From the NCBI GenBank assembly GCA_020161755.1, contig JAIUOS010000001.1, positions 122,633-186,632 on the forward strand: 64,000 bases of DNA, read 5' to 3'. Within the stretch, counting starts at the first letter, position 1. Each line of letters begins with the position of its first letter. Positions 1-8,957 of the stretch are shown piece by piece. Source of the DNA: Actinomycetota bacterium. Its GTDB lineage: Bacteria; Actinomycetota; Actinomycetes; Propionibacteriales; Propionibacteriaceae. The position numbers and the translations under genes are program-made. Below the pieces are notes generated by a model, which saw only the letters and a program-made list of their open reading frames with translations, was not told where the DNA came from and did no database searches.

Positions 1-2
1 CC

Positions 3-2600
3 CGGGGACGCAGCATCTTCATCTGGCTGATGATCGCCGTCCCGATGACCATCATCTCGGCCACCCAGGTGGTGATGGCCTCAGACGACCTCTCGCCGGG
101 GGAATGGCTCGACCTGCGGCTGGGCACAGCCCAGGCCCGGCTCACCTGGTCTGGGAAGGACTGCAGACCGAGCTACAGCGGCGACGGGCAGGCGAGCTGT
201 GCAGTCAGCGACGACCAGCCCGCCAAGCCGATCGGTGGCTGGGGCGACACCCTCGCCGCCAAGCAGGCCGCGGTCGCCCAGCTGGTCGGTCAGCCGGTCG
301 TCGCGATGACAAGAAGCGAAGTCCGGTTCGGCAAGGCGCTGGACTCGTTCACCGAGTTGGGGCTCGACGCCCGAGGTCCCACCGCCGGCATCGTCGAGGT
401 GACCGGTGGACGTGCGCCCGTTGCTCCCGGCGAGGTGCTGGTCACTCCGGGCGGCGTTGCGACGGGACTGCCGGCCAGCGGTGACTTCACCGTCACGCTC
501 GAGGACGGCAGCACGACCGTGCGCACGGTGGTGGGTGCGGCAACCGTCCGGCTCGACCAGTACGTCGAGCTCGTCGGCCTACCCGACCAGCAGGCAAGTG
601 CACCCGACTTCTTGGTCACCGGTTTCGGGGAGCTGACTTGGCAGGACGCCGAGCGGCTCGCCCACTACGGCCTGGAGACCACCAGCCGCGCCGTCTTCGC
701 CACCCCGCCGCTCGGGACCTCCTCGACGGGCAGCCAGTCGCTCGGCTACGGCGGCATCATCGGCGGTGTCGCCCTACTCGAGGTGGCGCTCATGGTCGGC
801 CCTGCCTTCGCCATCGGCGCGGCCCGGCAGCGCCGCAGTCTTGCACTGGCAGCCACCAACGGCGCCACCACCGCCCAACTGCGCCGCTCGGCGCTGGGCC
901 AGGCCTGGCTGCTCGGACCCACCGCTGCGGTGTGCGGCCTGCTCCTCGGGGTAGGGGTGGGCGCCGTTGCCTGGCCGGTGCTGTCGGCTGATCCCAACTC
1001 GATCCACCGGCCCTTGGAGATCCCGTTCACCTATCTGGCCGTGATGCTGGCGCTGGCCATCGCCACCGCGCTGATCGCGGCCCTGATTCCCGCGCGTGGC
1101 CTCGGCAAGCTCGACCTCGTTGCCGCCCTGCGCGGCAGCACCCGTTCGGCCCCGGCCAGGAAGGGCGCTCCAGTACTCGGGGTTCTGCTCCTCGCCCTTG
1201 GCATCGCGGGCACCTGGGCCACCGGTCCCCTGAATCTGGTCAGCACGGCGGTGGTCTACGCGGTCTGGATGGGCTCGACAGCGGTCGCTGTGGCGGGTCT
1301 GCTGCTCACCGTCCCGCTGCTCCTGGTGGGCCTGGGCCGCGCTTTCACCTGGGCACCGCTCAATGCCCGCATGGCCGCCCGCCAACTCTCCAGACAGCGC
1401 GGACGGGCCACCGCCACCGTTGCCGCGGTGGTCGGTGCCACCCTGCTGCTCGGAGTCACCTGGACGCTCACACTGAGCATCGACGCCGACTTGGCCCGCC
1501 AGTACTCGCCGTCCAAACCGTACGGACAGGGCGACATCTCCACCGGGAGCCCGTCGGCCGATGGACTTGCACCGATAGAGACTGCGGTGCGCGCCACCGA
1601 CCCGGCGCTGCGCACCGCGAGGTGGGCGACGATCATCAACTGGAGCGACGGCACCGCCGAGGGCGCGTTGCCGATCATGGCCCTGCGTGCCGGCTGCACT
1701 CCCGACGACATCGACCACACCGTTGACGGGTCTCGCTGCAACTCTCTGGGCAACTCCAGTTCGATCATGACCGGCTCGATCGACGACCTCACACGCCTGT
1801 TCGCCCTGGACGCCGACCAGGTGCACGCGCTGCGCGCCGGCCGGGTGTTGGTGAACACCGACCGGCAGCCGGGCGAGGGTGGGCTGAATGAGCTCGTCGA
1901 CGGCAAGCTGCGCGTCTTCTATTGGGACTACAGCGCCGACTCCGGTTCGAAGCAGCGCATTGTCTCGGTACCGGCCACCGCAGTGACAGCTGAGCTGATC
2001 TCGCGGGCCGCGTCCCCACAGCGGCAGGGTGCACTGGTGACCACCGAGGCCGCTGCAACGCTGGGCTGGGTGCCCGAGGGTTGGGAACTGCGCGTCATCG
2101 ATCCGCGGGGCCCGATCAGCGAGCAGGTTGCGGCACGCATTGACGCCGCCTTGCACGATCCGGAAACAACGATCTGGGTGGAGCGCGGCTACCAACCGAC
2201 CCCGCAGTGGTTCTCGCAGCTGTGGCTGCTCACAGGGACGGTCGGGCTGCTGGCTATCATCGCCGCCGCCGTCGCTACCATTCTCGGTACCGCGGAACTG
2301 CGCCCGTTCCTTGCCACCTTCGAAGCTGTGGGTGCCGACCCAAGGCTCAGCCGCCGCCTGGCTGCCACGCAGGCCGGCCTGCTGGCACTGGTCGGCTGCC
2401 TGCTGGGGATGGGCATTGGCGTGCTCACCGCGGCGCCGCTCGCCCTTACCTACACCTCCGGTGAAACGAAGAACACGCCGGTGCTTGTGATCCCTTGGCT
2501 GGTGTCTGGGATCGTCATTGTCGCGGTGCCCTTGGTCGCGGCTGCAATCGCCGCGCTAGCCACACCGGCCCAGCCCGTCCTCAGCCGACGTGCGACCTGA
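3..2600 (+). CDS. FtsX/MacB-type ABC transporter permease, 5' end missing
   Basis: Large integral-membrane permease with two FtsX-like domains; this family works with a separate ATPase in lipid, lipoprotein or peptide export. The frame is open to the left edge and reads through a hydrophobic stretch (IFIWLMIAVPMTII) that looks like the first membrane helix, so the gene starts upstream and ATG 30 is probably internal. After an extracytoplasmic domain (about residues 25-230) come helices near residues 240-265, 290-315, 330-355, 380-400 and 410-435, then a second extracytoplasmic domain and three C-terminal helices (about 735-845). The ATPase partner would be expected upstream, outside the window. 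Substrate unknown. The gene is unrelated to the sugar modules that follow. Confidence 0.85.
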   Translation, partial: RGRSIFIWLMIAVPMTIISATQVVMASDDLSPGEWLDLRLGTAQARLTWSGKDCRPSYSGDGQASCAVSDDQPAKPIGGWGDTLAAKQAAVAQLVGQPVVAMTRSEVRFGKALDSFTELGLDARGPTAGIVEVTGGRAPVAPGEVLVTPGGVATGLPASGDFTVTLEDGSTTVRTVVGAATVRLDQYVELVGLPDQQASAPDFLVTGFGELTWQDAERLAHYGLETTSRAVFATPPLGTSSTGSQSLGYGGIIGGVALLEVALMVGPAFAIGAARQRRSLALAATNGATTAQLRRSALGQAWLLGPTAAVCGLLLGVGVGAVAWPVLSADPNSIHRPLEIPFTYLAVMLALAIATALIAALIPARGLGKLDLVAALRGSTRSAPARKGAPVLGVLLLALGIAGTWATGPLNLVSTAVVYAVWMGSTAVAVAGLLLTVPLLLVGLGRAFTWAPLNARMAARQLSRQRGRATATVAAVVGATLLLGVTWTLTLSIDADLARQYSPSKPYGQGDISTGSPSADGLAPIETAVRATDPALRTARWATIINWSDGTAEGALPIMALRAGCTPDDIDHTVDGSRCNSLGNSSSIMTGSIDDLTRLFALDADQVHALRAGRVLVNTDRQPGEGGLNELVDGKLRVFYWDYSADSGSKQRIVSVPATAVTAELISRAASPQRQGALVTTEAAATLGWVPEGWELRVIDPRGPISEQVAARIDAALHDPETTIWVERGYQPTPQWFSQLWLLTGTVGLLAIIAAAVATILGTAELRPFLATFEAVGADPRLSRRLAATQAGLLALVGCLLGMGIGVLTAAPLALTYTSGETKNTPVLVIPWLVSGIVIVAVPLVAAAIAALATPAQPVLSRRAT

Positions 2601-3278
2601 CCTGAAGCCAATCGTCGCGAGCCCCGGACAGGTGGCGGCGCACCAAGGCTCGTGCAAGGCGGGCACTCCTGTTGCGTTGATAGTGCACGCAAGTTGCACG
2701 ACGACAGAAACAGTGGGGTGTGCGTTTGTGCTTGTGAAAGGCATCTTCTGAGGACCGCATTGGGTGGTCCAAGTCCAGTTGGGCCTACCGGCCGACGCCG
2801 GGATCTCCGAGCGGCGCCCGCCGATGCATGGTTGGTCCGCGGCGCCCTCGACCTCGTCGTTACCGCGAACCTCGGCTTATGAAGGCCTCGTCGGGAGGGG
2901 CGGCGAGCCGTTACCGCGTTTCTCGGCTTATGAGGCGGTTCTCGGCCTCGATAAGCCGAGTTCCGCGGGAAGCGTTGTGCGCGGTCGGCGGGAGGGCCGT
3001 GAAAATCCGAGTTCCTCGGTAACGACGCCTGCGGTGCACCTCAGGAGGTTGTCACCCTCTGCGCTTCTCAGCTCGAGTTCCGACCCAGCCTGCCGGAGCT
3101 CCTCGCTGCTCTCGGGTTGTGTCCGTCACCGGTGGCCCACGCCGGGCTCTACCAGGCCGGTGAGAGCACTCGCCCCGGATTCGTCCGGCGCCGCCGGGCG
3201 GGAGCCACTTCCCGGCGCGATCGAGCGCGGATCCTCCCGCCCGCCGCCCAGCCGCCGGAACCTGCCCATCGCAGACTC
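2601..3278. other. Non-coding stretch between the FtsX permease and the first sugar operon
   Basis: About 680 bases with no convincing gene. The open frames here are short, overlap each other and consist of Arg/Pro/Ser-rich translation without a ribosome binding site. The stretch holds the four-copy inverted repeat at 2858-3024 and a 27-bp match (3159-3185) to the left end of the 77-bp repeat found at 10023 and 11247. The promoter of the next operon starts at 3279. Confidence 0.6.
2858..3024. repeat. Composite inverted repeat of four ~25-bp units
   Basis: Four variants of one unit lie within 167 bases. Units at 2858-2882 and 2909-2933 are direct copies and share CGTTACCGCG, then CTCGGCTTATGA. 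Units at 2948-2971 and 3000-3024 are in the opposite orientation and contain AAGCCGAGTTCC and ATCCGAGTTCCTCGGTAACG. The order is therefore two forward then two reverse, so the outer and inner pairs could each fold. Each unit carries a small palindrome, CCGAG facing CTCGG. The arrangement resembles a REP/BIME-type intergenic element. No gene overlaps it. Confidence 0.7.
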
Positions 3279-3307
3279 TTGACACCCAAACTTTTATCGA
3301 TAACACT
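3279..3307 (+). promoter_or_regulatory. Promoter with LacI-type operator ahead of the first sugar operon
   Basis: A consensus -35 box TTGACA (3279-3284) is followed after 16-17 bases by TAACAC(T) as a weak -10. Between them lies the palindrome TTATCGATAA (3294-3303), which abuts the -10. The same palindrome overlaps the 5' end of the LacI gene at 9979-9990, so repression of this promoter by that regulator is a reasonable inference. The start codon is about 95 bases downstream. Confidence 0.6.
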
Positions 3308-3400
3308 TTTGCCATCCCGGAGTGCTAGCACGGTCGCGACAAGAGAACCTCCGGAGGATCCACCACCATCAACGGCGAGGCATCTCGCAGGGGAGTAACA

Positions 3401-4675
3401 ATGAAGTTCTTGAGGATCGCGGGCCTGGCGGCCGCCGCCTTCGCGCTCGTCGCGACCGGCTGCTCAGCACAGGGGAACGCCGCGCAGACCGCCGGCTCGA
3501 ACGAGCCGACCACCATCGAGTACTGGAGCTGGGCGGGCGCTCCCGGCGCCGAGGTCGTGAAGCCGATCATCGCGGCGTTCGAGAAGGACAACCCCGGCAT
3601 CACCGTCAACTACACCGAGATCGCCCGCGAGGACTACAAGGCCAAGGTGGCCTCGGCCCTCGGCGCCGGCCAGGCCATCGACGTCCTCGGCGTCCAGCCC
3701 GGCGCCTGGGCCGGTGAGGTCGAGGACTACCTCAGCCCCGTCTCCGACTGGCCCAACGCGGACGCCCTCGGCAAGGCCTTCACCACCGGCACCGTCGAGC
3801 AGACCAAGCGGCTGTTCAGCGACGGCGAGCTGCACGCGGTGCCGCTCTACTCCACCGGTTCGGCGATCGGCATCTACAACGCCGACATCCTGGCGAAGGT
3901 CGGCGTGAAGGCGCCCACCACCGTCGCCGAGTTCAAGGCCATGGCGGACGCCCTGAAGGCCAAGGACCCCAAGATCCTCTCGGCCGTCATGCCCGCCGAC
4001 CCGTGGTTCCAGGACGAGGCCACCCTCACCGTCGTCGGCCAGACCGACCCCGACTTCTTCAACAACGTGCGCTACAACAACGGCCCGTGGAACGCCCCGT
4101 CCTACGTTGCCGGGCTCCAGGCGTACAAGAAGCTCTACGACGACGGCGTCCTGCCCAAGGCCACCCTCGACATGGACTACGCCACCGCCATGAACACCTT
4201 CGACACCGGCAAGGCGGCCGTCGTCTTCAACGGCTCCTGGGAGGCCGGACGGATCCTCAAGGGCAACTACGGCATCCTCCCGTTCCCGGCGCAGTCCGCC
4301 GACCAGGCGTCCCTGCGTGCGTTCCTGGACGTCACCCTCGGCATCCCGGCGAAGTCGAAGCACATGGACGCGGCGTCCGCCTTCGTCGAGTACATGGCGG
4401 CCGGCAAGGGCGTGGACGCCTGGGCCACCACGCTGATCGGCGTCCCGGCGGTCAACGGCTACCAGCTGCCCGAGGGCACGCTCACCACCGAGCTCCAGAA
4501 GGAGAGCTACGCGACGATGGTGAAGCTCATCAACGCCCCGCACGGCGACCGCAACAACATGGGCGCCTTCGCCGACTTCGTCGGCGCGAACGTCCTCCAG
4601 GTGGTCAACGGCCACCTCTCCGCCGAGGAAGCCGCGCAGAGCGACCAGAACAAGCTCGAGAAGGGCAACTTCTAG
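3401..4675 (+). CDS. Sugar ABC transporter substrate-binding lipoprotein
   Basis: Extracytoplasmic carbohydrate-binding protein (SBP family 1, 424 aa) that delivers sugar to the two permeases encoded next. An N-terminal lipoprotein signal ends in LVATGC, so Cys21 would be lipidated. The mature part starts with the typical TIEYWSWAG segment and continues in the two-lobed fold. ATG 3401 follows GGGGAG (ribosome binding site). The gene heads an operon with permeases at 4742 and 5644 and a GH95 enzyme at 6565, which suggests a fucosylated or L-galactosylated oligosaccharide as ligand (inference). An intercistronic hairpin follows, as often seen where the binding protein must be made in excess. 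Confidence 0.9.
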   Translation: MKFLRIAGLAAAAFALVATGCSAQGNAAQTAGSNEPTTIEYWSWAGAPGAEVVKPIIAAFEKDNPGITVNYTEIAREDYKAKVASALGAGQAIDVLGVQPGAWAGEVEDYLSPVSDWPNADALGKAFTTGTVEQTKRLFSDGELHAVPLYSTGSAIGIYNADILAKVGVKAPTTVAEFKAMADALKAKDPKILSAVMPADPWFQDEATLTVVGQTDPDFFNNVRYNNGPWNAPSYVAGLQAYKKLYDDGVLPKATLDMDYATAMNTFDTGKAAVVFNGSWEAGRILKGNYGILPFPAQSADQASLRAFLDVTLGIPAKSKHMDAASAFVEYMAAGKGVDAWATTLIGVPAVNGYQLPEGTLTTELQKESYATMVKLINAPHGDRNNMGAFADFVGANVLQVVNGHLSAEEAAQSDQNKLEKGNF

Positions 4676-4685
4676 CCCACATCCC

Positions 4686-4717
4686 GTGGTGGGTCGTCCC
4701 GGCGGAAGGCCCACCAC
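4686..4717 (+). terminator. Intercistronic stem-loop after the binding protein
   Basis: GTGGTGGG (4686-4693) pairs perfectly with CCCACCAC (4710-4717) across a 16-base loop. It sits in the 66-base gap between the binding-protein stop and the first permease start. There is no T-tract, so partial termination or 3'-end stabilisation is more likely than full termination. Confidence 0.5.
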
Positions 4718-4741
4718 CCCCTCACACCCAAGGGAACCCCA

Positions 4742-5647
4742 ATGTCCGAGCAGGTAACCACACCCCGGCGCCGGCGGTCACGGAGCGACGCGAAGACCGC
4801 GGTCCTCTTCCTGATCCCGCTGCTGGTGGTGTACGCGGTCTACTACGTCTACAGCATCGTGTTCCTGGCCCAGACCAGCACCGAGCGGGTCGGCATCGCC
4901 CTCCTGCGCCCCATCCAGGTCGGGTTCACCAACTTCATCAACCTGTTCCAGGACGACGTCTTCCTGCGCTCCATCCTGAACAACCTCGTCTTCGCCGCGG
5001 CCAGCATCGGCGCGTCCCTCACGGTGGCGTTCTTCATCTCGGTCGCACTGTCGGCCGGGGTCAAGATGCGCAAGCTGTTCTACCTGCTGTTCCTGCTGCC
5101 GGCCCTCACCCCGCTCGCGCTGGTCGCCACGATCTTCGGCTCGATGCTCCAGGAGCAGTACGGAGCGGTGAACGAGACGCTGCGGGCCGTCGGCCTCGGT
5201 GGCCTGGCGCAGGCGTGGCTGACCTCGCCGGTCTGGGCCTACACCGCCGTCATCCTGATCTTCTGCTACCTGATCGGGCTGCCGATCATGTACTACACCG
5301 CCGACCTGGCCGCCCTGCCGACGTCCGCGCTCGAAGCCGCGCTGATCGACGGCGCCGGTACCTTCCGCATCATGGGCTCGATCGTCTACCCGATGATGCG
5401 CTCCACCCACATCACGGTGATCCTGTCGCTGCTGCTCGGCTCGTTCCGGGCGCTCGAACAGGTGCTGTTCTCGACCCACGGCGGGCCGGGCACCACGACG
5501 CAGATCGTCGGCACCTACCTCTACGGCTACGTGAACTCCGGCGGCAAGACCATCGGGTACGCGGCCGCCGCCTCGATCGTCGTCCTCCTCATCGCCCTCG
5601 CGATCTCGATCGTCCAGATGGTCATCACCCGGAAGGCATCACGATGA
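4742..5647 (+). CDS. Sugar ABC transporter permease, MalF/UgpA type
   Basis: Inner-membrane subunit of a carbohydrate ABC importer (301 aa, six predicted helices starting near residue 20). The cytoplasmic coupling motif EAALIDGAG near residue 198 is the EAA loop that contacts the ATPase. ATG 4742 lies behind AAGGGA. The stop overlaps the start of the next permease as ATGA. It is preceded by the binding protein and followed by the partner permease. No ATPase gene is present in this operon. Confidence 0.9.
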   Translation: MSEQVTTPRRRRSRSDAKTAVLFLIPLLVVYAVYYVYSIVFLAQTSTERVGIALLRPIQVGFTNFINLFQDDVFLRSILNNLVFAAASIGASLTVAFFISVALSAGVKMRKLFYLLFLLPALTPLALVATIFGSMLQEQYGAVNETLRAVGLGGLAQAWLTSPVWAYTAVILIFCYLIGLPIMYYTADLAALPTSALEAALIDGAGTFRIMGSIVYPMMRSTHITVILSLLLGSFRALEQVLFSTHGGPGTTTQIVGTYLYGYVNSGGKTIGYAAAASIVVLLIALAISIVQMVITRKASR

Positions 5648-6561
5648 GCGTCACCGAACTCCCCCGCACCGATCCGGTGCGCACCGAAGCCCCCGCGGCA
5701 CCGCCCCGGACGCCGCGAAAGCGGCCGTCCACCGACGACAACCCGATGCGCATCCTGATCACGCGCCCCCGCGACCGCGTCATCATCTACGCGCTCCTCG
5801 GCCTGATGGGAATCGTGTTCGCCTTCCCGCTGTACGCCGCGGTCAAGAAGTCCTTCGACGGCGCCGGCCTGGGCAACTACGTCACCCTGTTCACCCAGCC
5901 CATCGGCGACGTGTCGCTGCCGATGACCTACGTCAACTCGTTCGTCCTCGGCGCGCTGCACGCCCTGATCGTGGTCTCGGTGAGCGTCCTGGCCGGGTAC
6001 GCGCTGTCCCAGCTGCACTTCCGTGGACGCGAGATCCTGTTCGCGGCCATCCTGCTCTTCCTCGCCGTCCCGGGCACCGCCCTGATCATCCCGATCTTCC
6101 ACATCACGAACGAGATGGGCCTTTTCAACAACTTCCTGGGGGTCGCGCTCCCCGAGGCCGCGCTGACCATCCCGTTCGGGGTGCTGCTGATGCGCAACTA
6201 CGGCAGCAACATCTCCGAGTCGCTGATCGAAGCCGCCACCCTGGACGGCGCCGGCCACTTCCGCGTCTTCTGGCACGTCTTCCTGCCGCTGGCCAAGCCG
6301 GCCATCGCCAACCTCGTCGTGCTCTGCTTCATCTGGTCGCTCCAGGACTTCCTGTGGCCCTCGATGCTCTTCTCCGACCCGCACATGGCCACGGCCGCGC
6401 AGGCCGTCTCGTCCTTCTCCAACGTCCTGGGCCGGACGACCGAGGAGTTCGGACGCTACAACGCGAGCCTCGTCCTGCTCGCCGTCCCCGCGGTGCTGTT
6501 CGTCGTGTTCGGACTCCGCTTCATCGTCAACGGCCTCACCAGCGGCAGCACGAAGGACTGA
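5644..6561 (+). CDS. Sugar ABC transporter permease, MalG/UgpE type
   Basis: Second membrane subunit of the importer (305 aa). A basic, Pro-rich N-terminal tail of about 40 residues precedes the first helix (VIIYALLGLMGIVFAFPLY). The EAA loop reads EAATLDGAG. ATG 5644 overlaps the previous TGA in the form ATGA. The same frame stays open far upstream, but that part is the antisense-like reading of the binding protein and permease and is not coding. The C-terminal tail TSGSTKD is typical of this subunit. The GH95 gene starts 3 bases after the stop. Confidence 0.9.
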   Translation: MSVTELPRTDPVRTEAPAAPPRTPRKRPSTDDNPMRILITRPRDRVIIYALLGLMGIVFAFPLYAAVKKSFDGAGLGNYVTLFTQPIGDVSLPMTYVNSFVLGALHALIVVSVSVLAGYALSQLHFRGREILFAAILLFLAVPGTALIIPIFHITNEMGLFNNFLGVALPEAALTIPFGVLLMRNYGSNISESLIEAATLDGAGHFRVFWHVFLPLAKPAIANLVVLCFIWSLQDFLWPSMLFSDPHMATAAQAVSSFSNVLGRTTEEFGRYNASLVLLAVPAVLFVVFGLRFIVNGLTSGSTKD

Positions 6562-6564
6562 CCC

Positions 6565-8940
6565 ATGAATCGCACCCTCCGCTTCGGCACGCCCGCGGCG
6601 GCCTGGACCGACGCGCTCCCGATCGGCAACGGCCACAGCGGCGCCATGCTCTTCGCCGGCTGCTCGGACGAACGGCTCCAGGTCAACGACGGCACCGCCT
6701 GGTCGGGATCGCCGGGCAGTGAGTACGCGGCACCGCGTCCGACCCCCGAACAGGCGCAGGCGGCGCTCGCCGAGGCCCGCGCCCGGATCGCCGCCGGCGA
6801 CTACGCGGGCGGGGACGCGGCCCTGCGCCGGCTCCAGCACCGCCACAGCCAGGCGTTCCTGCCGTTCGTCGACCTCCACCTGCACCTGGGCGTGACCGGG
6901 CCGACCGAGGCGTACGAGCGCGTCCTCGACCTCGGCACGGCCACCCACACCAGCGCGTTCGACCTGGGTGGGTCCCGGGTCACGAGGCGGACGTACGTGA
7001 GCCACCCCGACCGCGTGATCGTCCACGAACTGCGGACCTCGGTGGGCGTGCTCCCGCGGCTGCGGATCGCGCTGACCACGCCGCTCCGGACGCTGTCCGC
7101 GTCGGCGGCGGACGGCCTCGTCCAGCTCCTCGTGCAGCTGCCGTCCGACGTGGCGCCCCGCCATGACGAGCTCGACGACCCCGTCCTGTACTCCGACGTC
7201 CCCGGCGCGGCCCTCCAGGGAGCCGCGGTGGCGCGCGTCCGTCATGACGGCGTCGAGTCGGCGACCGGCAGCGGCCTCACGATCGTCGGCGCCACCACGG
7301 TGAGCGTCGTGCTGACCACCCAGACGACGTTCGTCGGCATCGCGCAGGCGCCGATCGGCACGGCGGTCGAGGCCGCCGCCAGCGCGGTGCGGCGGGTCGA
7401 GCGCGCGTCCGCCGACCTGGACGCCGTCCGCCGGCGCCACCTCGCCGACGTCACCGAGCTGCTGGGCCGGGTGAGCCTCACCCTCGGCACGCCTGGCAGC
7501 GCGCCGACCGACGTGCGCGTGGCCGCGGCGCAGTCCGCCCCCGCCGGCGTGGTCGCCTCCGACCCCGACCTGCTCGGGCTCATGTTCGACTACGGGCGCT
7601 ACCTGCTGGTGGCCAGCTCGCGGGCCGGTGGGGTGCCCGCGAACCTCCAGGGCATCTGGAACGACTCGCTCCAGGCCGCCTGGAGCTCGAACTACACGAC
7701 GAACATCAACGTCCAGATGAACTATTGGCCGGCCGAGGTGACCGCGCTCCCGGAGTGCCTGCCGCCCCTGTTCGACCTGATCGAGGGGCTCAGCCGGACG
7801 GGCGCCGTGACCGCCCGGGAGTGGTACGGCGCCCCGGGCTGGGTCGCGCACCACAACGCCGACATCTGGGGCTACTCGCTGCCGGTCGGCAACGGTGGCC
7901 ACGACCCCAAGTGGGCTTTCTGGCCGCTGGCCGGCGCGTGGCTGGTCCGGCACCTCTGGGACCGGATCGCGTTCGGGGCGGACGACGACTTCGTGGCGGC
8001 GGCCTGGCCGAGCGTCCGGGGGGCGGTCGACTTCGCGCTCGACTGGCTGCAGGAACGTCCGGACGGAACCCTCGGGACGCTGCCGTCGACCTCGCCGGAG
8101 AACCAGTTCCGGACCGCCGACGGCGGGATCTGGTCGGCGGCCGAGTCGTCCGCCGCGGACCTGGAGATGATCGCCGACCTGCTCGGGATCGCGCTGGCCA
8201 TCAGCGACCGACTGGGCCTGGCCGACGCGCGCACTGACCTGGCCACGAAGGCCCTGACCCGGATCGCGCAGCCCCGGATCCGTCCGGACGGCACCGTGCA
8301 GGAATGGGCCGCGGCGTTCGGCGTCCCCGACCCCACCCACCGGCACCTCAGCAACCTCTACCGGATCCACCCGGCCGACGGTGCCGTCGACCCCGCGTTC
8401 GAGGACGCGGCGCGGCGCACGCTGGACCAGCGCGGGGACGAGGGGCCGGGCTGGTCACTGACCTGGAAGATGCTGATGCGCGCCCGCCTGCACCAGCCCG
8501 AGCGCATCGGGGCCCTGCTCGAGCTCCTCCTCCGCGACATCACCGAGGACCGTGGCGAGTGGGTGGGCGGGCTCTACCCGAACCTGTTCACCGCGCACCC
8601 ACCGTTCCAGATCGACGGCAACTTCGGCGTGGTCGCCGCGGTGGCCGAGTGCCTGGTGCAGTCGCACGCCGGCGTCATCGAGCTGCTCCCGGCGGTGCCG
8701 CGCGAGTTCGGCGCGGGGTCGGTCAACGGCCTGGTGGCGCGTCCGGGGATCGCCGTCGACCTGGAGTGGTCGTTCGACGGGGACGGACGCGTCCAGCTCG
8801 ACCTGGTGCGGCTGTCCCCGCGCACCGAGCGGGCGGTCGGCGTCCACGACGTCGTGTTCCGCGGGGCGATGGTTCGCGTCGACCTCTCGGACGGCGCCGT
8901 CGCGCTGAGCGGGACGGACTTCCTCCAGCTCGTCGGCTGA
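6565..8940 (+). CDS. GH95 family alpha-L-fucosidase-like glycoside hydrolase
   Basis: Full-length GH95 enzyme (791 aa), an inverting family of 1,2-alpha-L-fucosidases and alpha-L-galactosidases. The N-terminal beta domain carries [11 protein letters not shown] and the (alpha/alpha)6 catalytic domain follows. Residues matching the family's catalytic set are present: Asn380 and Asn382 in NINVQMNYW, Glu512 in STSPEN (general acid), His in HRHLSNLY and Asp684 in FQIDGNFG (base). There is no signal peptide, so it acts on imported oligosaccharide in the cytoplasm. It lies 3 bases after the permease, clearly in the same operon. Which sugar it removes, fucose or L-galactose, cannot be read from sequence alone. 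No fucose catabolic gene was recognised nearby. Confidence 0.88.
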   Translation: MNRTLRFGTPAAAWTDALPIGNGHSGAMLFAGCSDERLQVNDGTAWSGSPGSEYAAPRPTPEQAQAALAEARARIAAGDYAGGDAALRRLQHRHSQAFLPFVDLHLHLGVTGPTEAYERVLDLGTATHTSAFDLGGSRVTRRTYVSHPDRVIVHELRTSVGVLPRLRIALTTPLRTLSASAADGLVQLLVQLPSDVAPRHDELDDPVLYSDVPGAALQGAAVARVRHDGVESATGSGLTIVGATTVSVVLTTQTTFVGIAQAPIGTAVEAAASAVRRVERASADLDAVRRRHLADVTELLGRVSLTLGTPGSAPTDVRVAAAQSAPAGVVASDPDLLGLMFDYGRYLLVASSRAGGVPANLQGIWNDSLQAAWSSNYTTNINVQMNYWPAEVTALPECLPPLFDLIEGLSRTGAVTAREWYGAPGWVAHHNADIWGYSLPVGNGGHDPKWAFWPLAGAWLVRHLWDRIAFGADDDFVAAAWPSVRGAVDFALDWLQERPDGTLGTLPSTSPENQFRTADGGIWSAAESSAADLEMIADLLGIALAISDRLGLADARTDLATKALTRIAQPRIRPDGTVQEWAAAFGVPDPTHRHLSNLYRIHPADGAVDPAFEDAARRTLDQRGDEGPGWSLTWKMLMRARLHQPERIGALLELLLRDITEDRGEWVGGLYPNLFTAHPPFQIDGNFGVVAAVAECLVQSHAGVIELLPAVPREFGAGSVNGLVARPGIAVDLEWSFDGDGRVQLDLVRLSPRTERAVGVHDVVFRGAMVRVDLSDGAVALSGTDFLQLVG

Positions 8941-8957
8941 GGTCGGCTCAGCCGACG
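8931..8957. terminator. Bidirectional hairpin spanning two convergent stop codons
   Basis: CGTCGGCTGAG (8931-8941) and CTCAGCCGACG (8947-8957) form a perfect 11-bp stem with a 5-base loop. The left arm contains the TGA of the GH95 gene and the right arm contains the stop of the convergent LacI gene. Only seven bases separate the two coding regions. There is no long T-tract on either side. Confidence 0.65.

Noticed and set aside
774..2195. Minus-strand open frame opposite the FtsX permease
   Set aside because: Composition-driven shadow of the permease; no start signal or domain.
2764..3282. Open frame of 172 codons in the first intergenic region
   Set aside because: Pro/Arg/Ser-rich translation crossing the four-copy repeat and ending at the promoter; no ribosome binding site and no recognisable family.
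4003..5643. Upstream extension of the second permease frame
   Set aside because: It would read the binding protein and first permease in another frame. The ATGA overlap at 5644 and family length place the true start there.
5527..8370. Very long minus-strand open frame across permease and GH95 genes
   Set aside because: Its translation is rich in Arg, Val, Glu, Asp and Gly without any domain. It is the mirror of high-GC codon use in real plus-strand genes with clear motifs.
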